Part shown: one piece after another, positions 18,380-32,981 of the stretch | Position numbering within the stretch: position 1 is the stretch's first letter | Layout: each line of letters begins with the position of its first letter | NCBI RefSeq assembly: GCF_018842675.1 | Contig: NZ_JAGTWO010000004.1 | Span: forward strand, 3,782,001-3,846,000 | From: Candidatus Pantoea bituminis | GTDB taxonomy: Bacteria; Pseudomonadota; Gammaproteobacteria; Enterobacterales; Enterobacteriaceae | DNA length: 64,000 bases | Direction of reading: 5' to 3' | Made by a program: the position numbers and the translations under genes | The notes under the pieces: generated by a model | The model's database searches: none | What the model saw: only the letters and a program-made list of their open reading frames with translations | What the model was told of the DNA's origin: nothing

Positions 18380-19127
18380 ACATTTCAGGATGCAAGCTTC
18401 GTTCGTGCGGCAAACTGGTCAAACGCAACGTATGCGGACCGATATTGGGTTTGCTCATCTCGACTTCACGAAGCGCGCACCATTGATGCGAGCTGTCCAT
18501 CTCCCACAGATGCAAACGCTGTGTGGCTGGCGATAATGCACAGGCCCAAACCAGCGTCGGTTCTGCATCACACACCACCTGAATGTCGGGATAAAGCGTT
18601 GAGCGCAAACGACCCGCGCCGGGCAGGAGGCGCAACGAATCCAGCCCGCTTTCACCTGCGCCGGTTAATTTAAGGATGCTCTGACGCAGCGTCCAGATTT
18701 GCGTTACCGCTTCCATAAAATCTTGCTGGGCATTGATCCAGGCAACTTCGCCGGAGGTTAACTCCTGCATGAGCTGTTCTTGTGTTTGTCGGCTATGAGC
18801 ACGCACAATTTCCATGTCCAGACCTGCGCGTCCACCCTCTTCCGCCAACAGTACGCCAATCATATTTCCCGCATAGGCGATGCTGAAATCAGGCAAATCC
18901 CGGTCGGCAAAGGCGGGGCGACCGTTGCTGTTGGTGATCAAAGCTGGAAGTTCATTAATGCCATAAACCCGCAGCATTAATTGCGCTAACAGCGCACGGG
19001 CAGCAAGAAACCGCCCACGACGCTTGTCGGCAAAATGTTGTGCTGTATCGAATACGTCTTGAGAAATGCGCAACCCTTCGGCTAAAAATCCGGGGTCGCC
19101 GGTCCAACGAACAAAATGTCCCGCCAT
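18378..19127 (-). CDS. 4'-phosphopantetheinyl transferase family protein with altered active-site motifs
   Basis: 249 residues from ATG 19127, chosen because CGGAG precedes it by six bases; the frame is open to 19202 without a comparable site. The fold resembles AcpT/Sfp-type enzymes that attach phosphopantetheine to carrier proteins: RRGRFLAARALLAQLM, NSNGRPAF, the metal motif GLDMEIV (Asp 104, Glu 106) and WTLRQSILK at 145-153. Two key motifs are altered. The usual WxxKExxxK reads W-TL-RQ-SIL-K, so the metal-binding Glu is Gln 149, and the usual LSHS block reads IAYAG. Activity is therefore uncertain. No polyketide or nonribosomal synthase is nearby. Confidence 0.75.
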   Translation of the reverse strand: MAGHFVRWTGDPGFLAEGLRISQDVFDTAQHFADKRRGRFLAARALLAQLMLRVYGINELPALITNSNGRPAFADRDLPDFSIAYAGNMIGVLLAEEGGRAGLDMEIVRAHSRQTQEQLMQELTSGEVAWINAQQDFMEAVTQIWTLRQSILKLTGAGESGLDSLRLLPGAGRLRSTLYPDIQVVCDAEPTLVWACALSPATQRLHLWEMDSSHQWCALREVEMSKPNIGPHTLRLTSLPHERSLHPEM

Positions 19128-19384
19128 CTGTCGCTCCGTGAAAATGGTCAGATAATCATCAATTACATTGTAAGAATTTTCTGAGCTGATTGCATCCAGC
19201 ACAAGCCGGAATAGAACAAATTAGGAAAAGGACGAAGGCTACGGCCTGTTTTTGCGCACGGTTGTCATCAAATAACCGTGTCGCTTGATCATGATGACAT
19301 TAAAGAAACGTGCCTGGCGCTATCGAAACAGAGGATCAAAACAGGCGAAGTGAAAAGCAAGGTGTGCGTTAAGCCGCTAATATT

Positions 19385-19408
19385 GCGTCGCGAAGTCTAC
19401 CGCGACGC
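19385..19408. terminator. Hairpin downstream of the rutE-like gene
   Basis: Perfect 8-bp stem GCGTCGCG/CGCGACGC with an 8-base loop, nine bases beyond the minus-strand stop at 19417. There is no clear U run, so termination is only possible. The rest of the gap 19128-19384 shows no gene. Confidence 0.4.
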
Positions 19409-19416
19409 CCTGCTCA

Positions 19417-20007
19417 TTATGCGAATTTACAGGCTTGTTCAAAACTCAGGCGTGGTAAACGCGGATGCAGTTTGCTGTCATTACCATAACCGAGATTAAT
19501 CAGCAGATTAACCTGCCATTTGCTGCCGGAGAAAAAGGCTTCATTAACTTTTGCTGGATCAAAACCAGACATTGGACCTGCATCCAACCCCAGCGAACGC
19601 GCCGCCAGAATCAGATAACCTGCTTGTAGGCTGCTGTTACGAAATGCCGTTTCTTTTGCTAAATCCGGGCTGCTGGTAAACCAACTGCGCGCATCACCGT
19701 GTGGAAACAGCGTGGGCAGTTGGTCATAAAATTCGCTGTCCCAGGCAACGATGACTGTCGCGGGCGCAGCCAGGGTTTTTTCCAGATTGCCGGAAGAGAG
19801 TGCAGGTTTGAGCTTCTCTTTACCCTCAGCCGAGGTAACAAACACAAAGCGTCCCGGTGAACAGTTGGCCGAAGTCGGGCCCAGCGCAGTCAGCGCATAA
19901 AGCTGCTCCAGCAAGGCGCTGTCTATCGGCTTATCCTGCCAGTAACTGTGTGTGCGGGCTTGGTTAAACAGCGTGTCTAATGCAGCAGTATCAAGCGGTG
20001 TACTCAT
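19417..20007 (-). CDS. rutE: RutE-like nitroreductase (probable malonic semialdehyde reductase)
   Basis: 196-residue FMN nitroreductase-fold protein very close to E. coli RutE: similar blocks are [47 protein letters not shown] and [19 protein letters not shown]. RutE reduces malonic semialdehyde to 3-hydroxypropionate in pyrimidine breakdown. No other rut genes are present here, so it stands alone and may simply be a general aldehyde or quinone reductase. The start is ATG 20007 with AGGA upstream; the longer open frame to 20214 has no family similarity. Confidence 0.85.
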   Translation of the reverse strand: MSTPLDTAALDTLFNQARTHSYWQDKPIDSALLEQLYALTALGPTSANCSPGRFVFVTSAEGKEKLKPALSSGNLEKTLAAPATVIVAWDSEFYDQLPTLFPHGDARSWFTSSPDLAKETAFRNSSLQAGYLILAARSLGLDAGPMSGFDPAKVNEAFFSGSKWQVNLLINLGYGNDSKLHPRLPRLSFEQACKFA

Positions 20008-20424
20008 TCTACATTCCTTATTAACAGCAAAATTAAGACCCATGTTTACGACAATAAATGGCTCGCCGAGGTTAGCCGGTGCGCTTTTGCTTTTAATCAT
20101 GACTTCACGCGCTATGCGTAAGCAGCAATAAGAACAGTGACAGCCGCAGTGAACAAATAACCGCCCAAGGCACTGATCGTTATACTGCAATGCTTCGGCG
20201 CAGCCAAATAACATTGTCGCAATAATGCATGCAGAGAAAGGGCTATTAAGCCACAGCGAAGGAGCGCAGGATGGGGCATCTCAAGACACTGACCAAAGCC
20301 ATTAGGCTTGTCGCTGCGTCATAAGTGCTACGCAAGAATGTAGGAAAAACGTTGAATAGGGGAAGGCTAGCGCTCAAGTGAGGGTCTCCGACGGCCGTTT
20401 ACCGCCGGAGAAGGAATTTGAATG
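20008..20424. other. Intergenic region between rutE-like gene and mnmE
   Basis: 417 bp without a supported gene. It should hold the minus-strand promoter of the rutE-like gene near 20010-20100. An imperfect hairpin (TCTCCG with mismatch, CCGCCGGAGA on the other arm) at about 20387-20413 follows the mnmE stop and could be its terminator. E. coli has the tnaC leader in this place; no tnaC-like peptide was found. Confidence 0.4.
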
Positions 20425-21789
20425 CTACTTACCAATACAGAAACTGGAGAAGATCCGCCCCAGCAAATCGTCAGAGGTAAACTCGCCGGTGATTTCACTC
20501 AATGCCTGCTGCGCGAGACGAAGCTCTTCTGCCAACAATTCACCCGCCCATGCACCCAGCAGCTGATCTTTACCCTGAAGTAAGTGCGTCGCCGCTAACT
20601 CCAACGCTTGCAGATGGCGACGACGAGCAAGGAATCCGCCTTCCACGTTGCCAGCAAATCCCATGGTTTGTTTCAGATGATCACGTAACTCATCAACACC
20701 TTCACGGGTGCGCGCTGATAGCCGAATCAATGAGTGACCGTTTACTTCACTCAATCCCGGCGTTTCGCCTGTAGCATCGGCTTTGTTACGTACCACGGTA
20801 ATCGGCAATTCAGCGGGTAAACGAGAAACAAAATCGGGCCAGATGGCGGCGGCTTCTGTGGCGTCGGTGGTGGTGCCATCGACCATAAACAGCACGCGGT
20901 CGGCCTGTTCAATTTCCTGCCAGGCACGTTCGATACCGATACGTTCCACTTCATCGCTGGCTTCACGTAATCCGGCGGTATCAATGATATGCAGCGGCAT
21001 ACCGTCAATATGGATATGTTCACGCAAGACATCGCGCGTGGTTCCCGCAATATCAGTCACGATGGCGGCTTCACGTCCTGCCAGCGCATTCAGCAGGCTG
21101 GATTTTCCGGCATTAGGACGTCCGGCAATCACCACTTTCATTCCTTCCCGCAGCAGGCTGCCCTGACGCGCTTCAGCGCGGACGCTGTCGAGATCGCCAA
21201 TCACTGTATTTAGCTGCGCTTCGATTTTGCCGTCAGAAAGAAAATCGATCTCCTCATCCGGGAAATCAATGGCCGCTTCGACATAGATTCGCAGGTGCGT
21301 AAGTGCTTCCACAAGATGGTTGATACGGGTAGAAAACGCACCCTGCAATGAGTTAACCGCAGAACGCGCCGCCTGTTCTGAACTGGCATCAATCAGGTCA
21401 GCAATCGCTTCAGCCTGCGCTAAATCGAGTTTGTCATTCAGGAAAGCGCGTTCAGAAAATTCACCCGGCTGCGCAATACGCAGTCCCGGTAACGCCACAA
21501 TACGCTTCAGTAATAAATCGAGAATTACCGGCCCGCCGTGACCTTGCAGCTCCAGCACATCTTCACCCGTGAACGAGTTAGGGCCCGGAAACCACAGCGC
21601 GATGCCTTGATCCAGCACGCTGCCGTCGGCATCGTTAAAGGATAGATAGTCGGCATAGCGCGGCTTAGGCAGTTTGCCCAACACCTGCTGCGCAACCTCA
21701 GCTGCACGCGCGCCGGAAATACGCAGAATACCCACGCCGCCGCGTCCGGGAGGCGTGGCCTGGGCAACGATAGTATCGCTGTGGCTCAT
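20425..21789 (-). CDS. mnmE: tRNA modification GTPase MnmE
   Basis: 454-residue GTPase that, with MnmG, installs the aminomethyl group on U34 of certain tRNAs. The N-terminal folate-binding domain begins [20 protein letters not shown]. The inserted G domain has [14 protein letters not shown] (P-loop), DIAGTTRD and DTAGLRE. The protein ends with the catalytic motif CIGK. The gene lies downstream of yidC in the usual rpmH-rnpA-yidD-yidC-mnmE order. The frame is intact. Confidence 0.98.
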   Translation of the reverse strand: MSHSDTIVAQATPPGRGGVGILRISGARAAEVAQQVLGKLPKPRYADYLSFNDADGSVLDQGIALWFPGPNSFTGEDVLELQGHGGPVILDLLLKRIVALPGLRIAQPGEFSERAFLNDKLDLAQAEAIADLIDASSEQAARSAVNSLQGAFSTRINHLVEALTHLRIYVEAAIDFPDEEIDFLSDGKIEAQLNTVIGDLDSVRAEARQGSLLREGMKVVIAGRPNAGKSSLLNALAGREAAIVTDIAGTTRDVLREHIHIDGMPLHIIDTAGLREASDEVERIGIERAWQEIEQADRVLFMVDGTTTDATEAAAIWPDFVSRLPAELPITVVRNKADATGETPGLSEVNGHSLIRLSARTREGVDELRDHLKQTMGFAGNVEGGFLARRRHLQALELAATHLLQGKDQLLGAWAGELLAEELRLAQQALSEITGEFTSDDLLGRIFSSFCIGK

Positions 21790-21881
21790 AAATTCTCTCT
21801 CACTACAAAAAACAAAAGGCGGTCGCTTTGACCGCCTCAGGATAGACCGTTTTAACGCGGGATGTCTCCCGCCTTAATGCC

Positions 21882-23528
21882 TTACGCTTTCTTCTTGTCG
21901 CGGCTGTGAAGACCACGTTTTTCCAGGCCACGATAAATCAGCTGCTGCTGAATAATCGTTACCAGGTTACTGACGATGTAGTACAGCACCAGACCTGAAG
22001 GGAACCACAGGAAGAACACGGTAAAGATAACCGGCATGAAGGTCATGATCTTCTGCTGCATCGGATCGGTCACGGTGGTCGGTGACATCTTCTGAATGAA
22101 GAACATGGTGATACCCATGAGAATCGGCAGAATGTAGTACGGATCCTGCGCAGACAAGTCATGAATCCACAGCGCGAACGGTGCATGACGCAGTTCAACC
22201 GAGCCCATCAACATATAGTAGAGAGCAAGGAAGATTGGCATCTGAATCACCAGCGGCAGACAACCACCCAGCGGGTTCACTTTTTCTGCTTTATACAGCG
22301 CCATCATTTCCTGGCTCTGCTTCTGCTTATCGTCACCCAGGCGCTCACGCATTGCCTGGATTTTCGGCTGCAGCATGCGCATTTTCGCCATCGAGGTGTA
22401 CTGCGCTTTGGTCAGCGGGTACATGATGCCGCGCACGATGAAGGTAATCACGATAATGGAGAAGCCCCAGTTACCGATGAAGCTGTGCAGGAATTTCAGT
22501 AATTTAAACAGCGGCTGAGAGATGAACCACAACCAACCATAATCGACTGTCAGGTCCAGATGCGGCGCAACGGCTGCCATCTTGTCCTGAATTTCCGGGC
22601 CAACCCACAGCGTCGCGCCAAGGTTCTGTTGCGAACCGGCGGCGATAGTCACTGGCGCAGACTTATAGCCTACTGCAGCAACACCGTTACCCAGGTTACT
22701 GGTGTAAAGCGCGTTACTGCCTGCGGTACGCGGTACCCATGCAGTAGCAAAATACTGCTGCAGCATCGCCACCCAACCATTGTTGGTGGTGATGTTCAGG
22801 TTTTCGTTATCCGCAATGGTATCGAATTTATACTTTTCGTATTTCTCATCGCTGGTCGAGTAAGCCGCACCACGGAAAGTATGCAGAGCAAAGTTATTGC
22901 TGCCGGTATCACGATGCTTTGGCAGATCAATGGTTTGCTTCAGCTGACCAAACAGTGATACTTCCAGCGGTTGCTGGGTGGTGTTGTTGACGTTGTAATC
23001 AACGTTCACCGCGTATTCGCCACGTTTGAACACAAAAGTCTTGGTGTATACCACGCCATTTTCGGCGGTAAAGGTCATCGGCACACGCAGTTCGGTCTGA
23101 CCATCAGCCAGTTCGAAATGATCTTGCGATGAGGTAAATAAAGGACGCGCACCGTTGTTCGGATTATCTGGACCATTACGGCCGGTTAAGCCGCTTTGCG
23201 CCTGGTAAATAAAACCTGGCGTGGTTTCGAGCAGCTGGAACGGCTGATCAGAACCCAGTTTGTCTGGGAAAGTCAGCAGTTGTGCTTGCTCAACATCGCC
23301 ACCGCGGGTGTTGATATTTAATGACAGGACATCGGTCTTAACGGTGATCGTTTTGCCCTGACCGCTGGCCGGTACACCTTGACTGGCGGCATCACCCGCT
23401 GTGCTGTTAGTGTTTTGCGTGGTCTGAGTCTGCTGTGGCTGCGGAGCGTGGTCCGTCTGCCAGGCTTGCCAGATCATGAAAGACACGAACAGAAAAGCGA
23501 TGAGAAAGAGATTGCGTTGCGAATCCAT
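21882..23528 (-). CDS. yidC: Membrane protein insertase YidC
   Basis: 548-residue inner membrane insertase that folds proteins alone or with SecYEG. It has an N-terminal helix ([18 protein letters not shown]), a large periplasmic P1 domain and five C-terminal membrane helices with [20 protein letters not shown] and the Gly-Cys-Leu-Pro segment ([20 protein letters not shown]). Length equals the E. coli protein. It starts 2 bases after yidD ends, so both are translated from the same transcript. Confidence 0.98.
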   Translation of the reverse strand: MDSQRNLFLIAFLFVSFMIWQAWQTDHAPQPQQTQTTQNTNSTAGDAASQGVPASGQGKTITVKTDVLSLNINTRGGDVEQAQLLTFPDKLGSDQPFQLLETTPGFIYQAQSGLTGRNGPDNPNNGARPLFTSSQDHFELADGQTELRVPMTFTAENGVVYTKTFVFKRGEYAVNVDYNVNNTTQQPLEVSLFGQLKQTIDLPKHRDTGSNNFALHTFRGAAYSTSDEKYEKYKFDTIADNENLNITTNNGWVAMLQQYFATAWVPRTAGSNALYTSNLGNGVAAVGYKSAPVTIAAGSQQNLGATLWVGPEIQDKMAAVAPHLDLTVDYGWLWFISQPLFKLLKFLHSFIGNWGFSIIVITFIVRGIMYPLTKAQYTSMAKMRMLQPKIQAMRERLGDDKQKQSQEMMALYKAEKVNPLGGCLPLVIQMPIFLALYYMLMGSVELRHAPFALWIHDLSAQDPYYILPILMGITMFFIQKMSPTTVTDPMQQKIMTFMPVIFTVFFLWFPSGLVLYYIVSNLVTIIQQQLIYRGLEKRGLHSRDKKKA

Positions 23529-23530
23529 CG

Positions 23531-23788
23531 TTAATGTTCTCTGGTATCTAAGGTTTTTGGCGGCACAGGATCGTCACCACCCGGGTTCAAAGGGTGGCAT
23601 TTTAATACGCGTTTTAATGTCAACCAACTGCCTTTTAACACGCCAAACCTGCGTAATGCCTCAATTCCGTATTGAGAGCAGGTCGGATGAAACCGACAGT
23701 GTGGTCCCAGTAATGGGCTGATAACGCGTTGGTAGACGCGTATCAGGACGATCAGGAGCCGCGCGCCAGGCGACAGTGACGACGCCAT
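23531..23788 (-). CDS. yidD: Membrane protein insertion efficiency factor YidD
   Basis: 85-residue amphipathic protein that associates with the inner membrane near YidC and aids insertion. Family blocks: [20 protein letters not shown] with the conserved Cys residues and [12 protein letters not shown]. Its start lies inside the 3' end of rnpA (37-base overlap in another frame), the common arrangement in this cluster. Confidence 0.95.
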   Translation of the reverse strand: MASSLSPGARLLIVLIRVYQRVISPLLGPHCRFHPTCSQYGIEALRRFGVLKGSWLTLKRVLKCHPLNPGGDDPVPPKTLDTREH

Positions 23789-24111
23789 AATTTCTCCAAC
23801 GCTTCCACCAACGTACGGTTGTCGAGATCGGCAACCCCTTTTTTCGCTACCACGACAAAGTCCATCGAGGGTAATTCATGCTGACGCAGGCGAAAGCTTT
23901 CGCGGGTCAATCGCTTGATCCGGTTGCGTTCGTGAGCGCGTTTCACATGTTTTTTAGCGACGGTAAGACCGATGCGGGGATGCCCCAGCGCGTTAAGGCG
24001 GCCGAGAATAGTAATTTGCGGCGTGCCAGCCCGTTGTGGCTGCTGGAAGACGAAAGTGAAATGAGTGGGAGTTAACAAGCGTAACTCCCTGGGAAATGCG
24101 AGCTTACCCAT
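23752..24111 (-). CDS. rnpA: Ribonuclease P protein component
   Basis: 119-residue basic protein subunit of RNase P, which removes 5' leaders from pre-tRNAs. The family signature [20 protein letters not shown] binds the RNA subunit. It is almost identical to the E. coli protein from [13 protein letters not shown] to RHCRLARGS. It follows rpmH by 14 bases and overlaps yidD. Confidence 0.98.
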   Translation of the reverse strand: MGKLAFPRELRLLTPTHFTFVFQQPQRAGTPQITILGRLNALGHPRIGLTVAKKHVKRAHERNRIKRLTRESFRLRQHELPSMDFVVVAKKGVADLDNRTLVEALEKLWRRHCRLARGS

Positions 24112-24125
24112 CAGGGTTAGCTTTA

Positions 24126-24862
<737 letters not shown>

Positions 24863-26266
24863 GTGTCACTTACGCTTTGGCAACAGTGTCTTGCCCGTTT
24901 GCAGGATGAGCTTCCTGCCACCGAATTCAGCATGTGGATTCGTCCGCTACAGGCTGAGTTAAACGACAATACGCTTGCCTTGTATGCTCCAAATCGCTTC
25001 GTACTCGACTGGGTTCGAGATAAATACCTCAACAGTATTAATGCACTATTGAATGAATTTTGTGGACCACATGTGCCCTTGCTGCGTTTTGAAGTCGGCA
25101 CGCGTCCGGTACAGCAGACGGCAGCCGTCAGCCAGCCCGTTATGGCTAGCGTAAGCACGCCAACGCCCGTTTATACGCGTCCAGCACCCACACAAATTCT
25201 GCGTCCAAGCTGGGACAACGTTCCCGCGCCTGCTGACGTGACTTATCGCTCAAATGTGAATAACCGCCATAACTTCGACAACTTTGTCGAGGGTAAATCT
25301 AACCAACTGGCGCGCGCGGCGGCACGTCAGGTGGCAGATAATCCCGGCGGCGCCTATAACCCGCTCTTCCTTTATGGTGGAACCGGTTTAGGTAAAACCC
25401 ACCTGTTACACGCGGTCGGCAATGGCATCATTGCGCGCAAACCGAATGCTAAAGTGGTTTATATGCATTCTGAACGTTTTGTGCAGGACATGGTAAAAGC
25501 GTTGCAAAACAACGCCATTGAAGAGTTTAAGCGCTACTACCGCTCGGTTGACGCATTGCTTATCGATGACATCCAATTTTTTGCCAATAAAGAACGTTCT
25601 CAGGAAGAGTTTTTCCATACCTTTAATGCCTTGTTAGAAGGCAATCAGCAGATCATCCTGACATCGGATCGTTATCCTAAAGAGATCAACGGTGTCGAAG
25701 ATCGTCTTAAATCGCGCTTTGGCTGGGGTTTAACGGTGGCGATCGAGCCGCCAGAGCTGGAAACACGCGTTGCGATCCTGATGAAAAAAGCGGATGAAAA
25801 TGACATTCGCCTGCCCGGTGAAGTCGCCTTCTTTATTGCTAAGCGATTGCGCTCCAACGTACGTGAGCTGGAAGGCGCACTGAACCGTGTGATTGCCAAT
25901 GCTAACTTTACCGGTCGCGCCATAACGATCGACTTCGTGCGCGAAGCGTTACGCGATTTGCTGGCATTGCAGGAAAAATTAGTCACCATCGACAATATTC
26001 AAAAGACGGTCGCTGAGTACTATAAAATTAAGGTCGCGGATTTGCTGTCTAAGCGCCGTTCACGTTCAGTCGCACGTCCGCGCCAGATGGCGATGGCGAT
26101 GGCGAAAGAGCTGACAAACCACAGCTTGCCAGAAATTGGCGATGCTTTTGGTGGCCGCGACCATACCACGGTGCTTCACGCCTGCCGCAAAATTGAGCAG
26201 CTGCGCGAAGAGAGCCACGATATTAAAGAAGATTTCTCTAATCTCATCAGAACATTATCTTCCTGA
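24863..26266 (+). CDS. dnaA: Chromosomal replication initiator DnaA
   Basis: 467-residue AAA+ initiator that binds DnaA boxes and opens oriC. Start is GTG at 24863 ([17 protein letters not shown] follows), as in E. coli; the open frame has a few codons upstream. Domain I is residues 1-90, a variable Pro/Thr linker follows, Walker A is [11 protein letters not shown], Walker [10 protein letters not shown], and the C-terminal DNA-binding signature is [15 protein letters not shown]. It lies four bases before dnaN and is the first gene of dnaA-dnaN-recF-gyrB. Confidence 0.98.
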   Translation: MSLTLWQQCLARLQDELPATEFSMWIRPLQAELNDNTLALYAPNRFVLDWVRDKYLNSINALLNEFCGPHVPLLRFEVGTRPVQQTAAVSQPVMASVSTPTPVYTRPAPTQILRPSWDNVPAPADVTYRSNVNNRHNFDNFVEGKSNQLARAAARQVADNPGGAYNPLFLYGGTGLGKTHLLHAVGNGIIARKPNAKVVYMHSERFVQDMVKALQNNAIEEFKRYYRSVDALLIDDIQFFANKERSQEEFFHTFNALLEGNQQIILTSDRYPKEINGVEDRLKSRFGWGLTVAIEPPELETRVAILMKKADENDIRLPGEVAFFIAKRLRSNVRELEGALNRVIANANFTGRAITIDFVREALRDLLALQEKLVTIDNIQKTVAEYYKIKVADLLSKRRSRSVARPRQMAMAMAKELTNHSLPEIGDAFGGRDHTTVLHACRKIEQLREESHDIKEDFSNLIRTLSS

Positions 26267-26270
26267 CGCT

Positions 26271-27370
26271 ATGAAATTTATTGTTGAACGTGAGCATTTG
26301 CTGAAGCCGCTGCAACAAGTCAGCGGTCCGCTAGGTGGGCGCCCGACGCTACCGATTCTTGGTAATCTGCTGATGCAGGTTAATGAAGGATCGTTGTTGC
26401 TGACCGGTACCGATTTAGAAATGGAGATGGTGGCGCGTGTGGCTTTAACGCAAGCGCATGAACCCGGAGCCACCACCGTCCCGGCGCGTAAATTCCTCGA
26501 TATCTGTCGTGGATTGCCGGAAGGTGCAGAAATTACCGTCACGCTGGAAGGCGATCGCATGCTGGTTCGTTCGGGACGCAGCCGTTTTTCGCTGTCGACC
26601 TTGCCCGCGAGCGATTTCCTAATCTGGATGACTGGCAAAGCGAAGTCGAATTTACGCTGCCGCAAGCCACACTGAAACGTCTGATCGAAGCAACGCAGTT
26701 CTCAATGGCGCATCAGGATGTGCGTTATTACCTGAACGGTATGATGTTTGAAACCGAAGGTGAAGAGCTGCGCACTGTCGCTACCGATGGTCACCGTTTA
26801 GCGGTTTGTTCAATGCCGATTGACCAGACCTTACCGAGCCATTCCGTGATTGTGCCGCGTAAAGGTGTCATTGAGCTGCTGCGCTTGCTGGATGGCGGCG
26901 AAACGCCGCTGCAGGTAAAAATTGGCAGCAGCAATATTCGCGCCTATGTCGGAGAGTTTATCTTTACGTCGAAGCTTGTTGATGGTCGTTTCCCCGATTA
27001 TCGTCGCGTATTGCCGAAGAACCCCGACAAAGCACTGGAAGCCGGTTGTGACGTGCTGAAACAAGCTTTCGCCCGTGCCGCGATTCTCTCTAACGAGAAA
27101 TTCCGCGGTGTTCGCCTCTATATCACTGAAAATCAGCTGAAAATTACGGCGAACAACCCTGAGCAGGAAGAAGCGGAAGAGATGTTGGATGTCTCATACA
27201 ACGGCAGCGAATTGGAAATTGGCTTCAACGTCAGTTACGTATTGGATGTACTCAATGCGCTGAAGTGCGAGAACGTCCGTTTACTACTGACTGACTCCAT
27301 TTCCAGCGTGCAAATTGAAGATGTCGCCAGTCCGGCCGCCGCCTACGTTGTCATGCCAATGCGTCTTTGA
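26271..27370 (+). CDS. dnaN: DNA polymerase III sliding clamp beta subunit (one frameshift)
   Basis: The beta clamp is a dimeric ring that tethers DNA polymerase III; it is essential. The start is MKFIVEREHLLKPLQQVSGP. The frame breaks at about 26619: GATTTCCTAATC reads LIW, while one extra C gives DFPNLDDWQSEVEFTLPQ, the conserved sequence. The repaired protein has exactly 366 residues as in E. coli and ends AAYVVMPMRL. Since the cell needs an intact dnaN, the shift must be an error of the sequence rather than of the genome. This calibrates the other frameshifts in the window. Confidence 0.97.
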
Positions 27371-27543
27371 TTCTTATCGGCCTGGCTTACTTGTCATTCT
27401 GGTTGCGGAGAGTGCCTATCCCTGGAAGCCTACTTCAGTATGCTCCCAGGGTCTGCGTGCTGGCCGTAATCAGATTTATTGCGCTGCCGACGGCCTGGAA
27501 TGATGATTTAGCCTCTTCTTGCCCTTCTCTGCTGGATTGATTC
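27371..27543. other. dnaN-recF spacer with hairpin
   Basis: 173-bp gap. In E. coli dnaN and recF overlap by one base. Here a hairpin with nine of ten pairs, CCCTGGAAGC at 27420-27429 and GCTCCCAGGG at 27442-27451 around a 12-base loop, sits in the gap and is not followed by a T run. No coding sequence is supported. It may be an attenuation or mRNA-processing element, or a small inserted repeat. Confidence 0.5.
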
Positions 27544-31055
<3,512 letters not shown>

Positions 31056-31080
31056 TCGTTGATATTCACTGACGCGACGA

Positions 31081-31111
31081 AAAACCCTTCCTTATTCGGA
31101 AGGGTTTTTTT
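31081..31111 (+). terminator. gyrB intrinsic terminator
   Basis: AAAACCCTTCC, loop TTATTC, GGAAGGGTTTT followed by more T: 11 bp stem, 26 bases after the gyrB stop. The A-rich left flank could also make it work in reverse. Confidence 0.9.
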
Positions 31112-31189
31112 ATGCCTGTCGCGCACTTGAAAAGCGAAAACAGGCGCAATGAGCCGTTGATTCCTCGCAACATTCTCTCTGGTTAATGC

Positions 31190-31215
31190 GCCATCACATC
31201 CGTGATGGCTTTTTT
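31190..31215 (+). terminator. Second intrinsic terminator before yidA
   Basis: GCCATCAC, loop ATCC, GTGATGGC then TTTTTT. It lies about 80 bases past the gyrB terminator although no gene lies between. E. coli has yidB in this interval; it is missing here. The hairpin may be the 3' end of a short unannotated transcript or a backup terminator. Confidence 0.75.
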
Positions 31216-31323
31216 CTTGCTTTACGCCCCATTCCGAAGCTGTTGCCAAACGTGCCGATAAACTGGTCAATGTGAGCTGAATCGCGCTAGCATTGAATAA
31301 AACCCTGACTCAACGAGGACGTT

Positions 31324-32130
31324 ATGGCAATTAAACTGATTGCGATTGATATGGATGGCACGCTGCTCAACCCACAACATCTGATCACGCCGGGAGTAAA
31401 AGCAGCACTTGATCACGCACGCCAAAAAGGTGTGTCCATTGTGCTGGCAACCGGCCGCCCGTTTGTTGGCGTGCAACGTTATTTGATGGAGCTTGATCTT
31501 CAAGCTGGCCAGTATTGCATCAGCAATAACGGTGCGCTGGTACATCGTGCGGAAGATGGCGAATGCGTCGCAGAAGTCACGCTAACGTTCGACGATTATC
31601 TTTACGTTGAGCAGCTGGCACGTGAACTGGGCGTACATTTTCAGGCTTTTGATAAATCTCATCTTTATACCCCAAACAAAGATATCAGCGAATATACCAT
31701 TCATGAAGCTAGCCTGACCGGCATTCCGGTGCGTTATCGCGCCGTAGAAGAGATGGATCGCAACATGCGTTTTCCTAAGCTGATGATGATCGATAAACCG
31801 GGGCTGCTGGATTCCGCTATTGAGCGTTTGCCCGCCCACGCGAAAGAGACTTACACCCTGCTGAAAAGCGCGCCTTACTATCTCGAAATTCTTGACCGTC
31901 GCGTCAATAAAGGTCAGGGCGTGAAAATGCTGGCAGAAAAACTCGGCCTGAAGCAGGAAGAAGTGATGGCGATTGGCGATCAGGAAAACGATTTAGCGAT
32001 GATCGAATATGCAGGCACCGGCGTTGCAATGGGTAATGCCATTGAATCTGTTAAGAAAATCGCGCAGTTTGTCACGAAAACTAATATGGAAGATGGCGTT
32101 GCTTACGCGATTGAAGAGTTAGTCCTTTAA
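31324..32130 (+). CDS. yidA: Sugar-phosphatase YidA (Cof-type HAD)
   Basis: 268-residue HAD hydrolase of the Cof family; E. coli YidA dephosphorylates a range of sugar phosphates. Motif I is DMDGTLLNPQH, motif II the TGRP segment, and motif IV is GDQENDLAMIEYAG. It sits between gyrB and the dgo genes as in E. coli, lacking yidB. The protein is complete. Confidence 0.95.
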   Translation: MAIKLIAIDMDGTLLNPQHLITPGVKAALDHARQKGVSIVLATGRPFVGVQRYLMELDLQAGQYCISNNGALVHRAEDGECVAEVTLTFDDYLYVEQLARELGVHFQAFDKSHLYTPNKDISEYTIHEASLTGIPVRYRAVEEMDRNMRFPKLMMIDKPGLLDSAIERLPAHAKETYTLLKSAPYYLEILDRRVNKGQGVKMLAEKLGLKQEEVMAIGDQENDLAMIEYAGTGVAMGNAIESVKKIAQFVTKTNMEDGVAYAIEELVL

Positions 32131-32211
32131 TTTCTCGGCGGCCAGGCGCCGCCCACTTCCCTTCATTCTACGCTCCTCACCACCTGACGACGTGTCTGTT
32201 TTGTGATCAAC

Positions 32212-32245
32212 ATTGTAGTACCATCCAACAAGGTGGTACTACAAT
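32212..32245. promoter_or_regulatory. DgoR operator, long inverted repeat
   Basis: Perfect 12-bp inverted repeat ATTGTAGTACCA / TGGTACTACAAT with a 10-bp spacer, so the half-site centres are 22 bp or about two helical turns apart. Each arm has the TTGTAGTAC-type sequence reported for DgoR sites in E. coli. It lies 37 bp upstream of dgoR, fitting autoregulation and control of the dgo operon by galactonate. Confidence 0.8.
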
Positions 32246-32282
32246 CTTTCCTGCGCATCATTCAGGAAAAGGCAGATAAATC

Positions 32283-32981
32283 GTGGATCAGCAGGACGTC
32301 AGTAAAACCGATCGTATTCTTCTCACGCTAGGTGAAGAAATTGTCTCTGGACAGTTTGCCCCCGGACAGGCGCTGCCTGCAGAAGCGGAGCTGTGTGAAC
32401 GCTTTACCACGTCGCGCAACATAATCCGTGAAGTTTATCGCTCGCTAACAGCAAAACGGCTTATCGAAATTAAGCGTTATCGCGGCGCCTTTGTCACAAC
32501 CCATCAGCAGTGGAATTTCCTCGACAGCGACGTGCTGCAATGGTCGCTGAAGCACAACCACGATCCGCAGTTGATTGCAGCGATGAATGACGTGCGTGTA
32601 TTAGTGGAGCCGCAGCTGGCGCGTTGGTCAGCGGAACGCGCCACATCACAGGATTTAGCCCAGATCGAGCACGCGCTTAATGACATGATTGCGCATCATC
32701 ACGATCGCCAGGCATTTAATGATGCTGACATGCGTTATCACGAAGCGCTGTTAACCTCCGTCCACAACCCTATTTTGCAGCAACTCAGCACCGCGATTGT
32801 TCAGCTACAAAAAGCGGTATTTGAACGCACTTACCAACCCGATCGCGACAATATGCCGCAAACATTGCGTGAGCATCAGACGCTGTTTGAGGCCATTCGT
32901 CATCAGGATGCCGATGCAGCAGAAGCGGCAGCTCGCACCATGATTGCCAGCTCAACCCAGCGCTTAAAGGCAATCTCATGA
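32283..32981 (+). CDS. dgoR: Galactonate operon regulator DgoR (GntR, FCD type)
   Basis: 232-residue repressor. The N-terminal winged helix has LPAEAELCERFTTSRNIIREVYRSL, and the FCD ligand domain follows (DADMRYHEALLTSVHNP with metal-site His). It starts with GTG at 32283. The neighbouring dgoK, dgoA and dgoD genes and the large inverted repeat upstream identify it as DgoR, which releases DNA on binding D-galactonate. Its last codons overlap dgoK by 4 bases (ATGA). Confidence 0.92.
   Translation: MDQQDVSKTDRILLTLGEEIVSGQFAPGQALPAEAELCERFTTSRNIIREVYRSLTAKRLIEIKRYRGAFVTTHQQWNFLDSDVLQWSLKHNHDPQLIAAMNDVRVLVEPQLARWSAERATSQDLAQIEHALNDMIAHHHDRQAFNDADMRYHEALLTSVHNPILQQLSTAIVQLQKAVFERTYQPDRDNMPQTLREHQTLFEAIRHQDADAAEAAARTMIASSTQRLKAIS

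Noticed and set aside
19278..19499. 73-residue open frame downstream of the PPTase region
   Set aside because: It runs into the rutE-like gene on the other strand and has no recognisable domain; the hairpin at 19385 lies inside it.
26271..27370. dnaN as a real pseudogene
   Set aside because: The gene is essential and one added C gives a normal 366-residue protein; a sequence error explains it.
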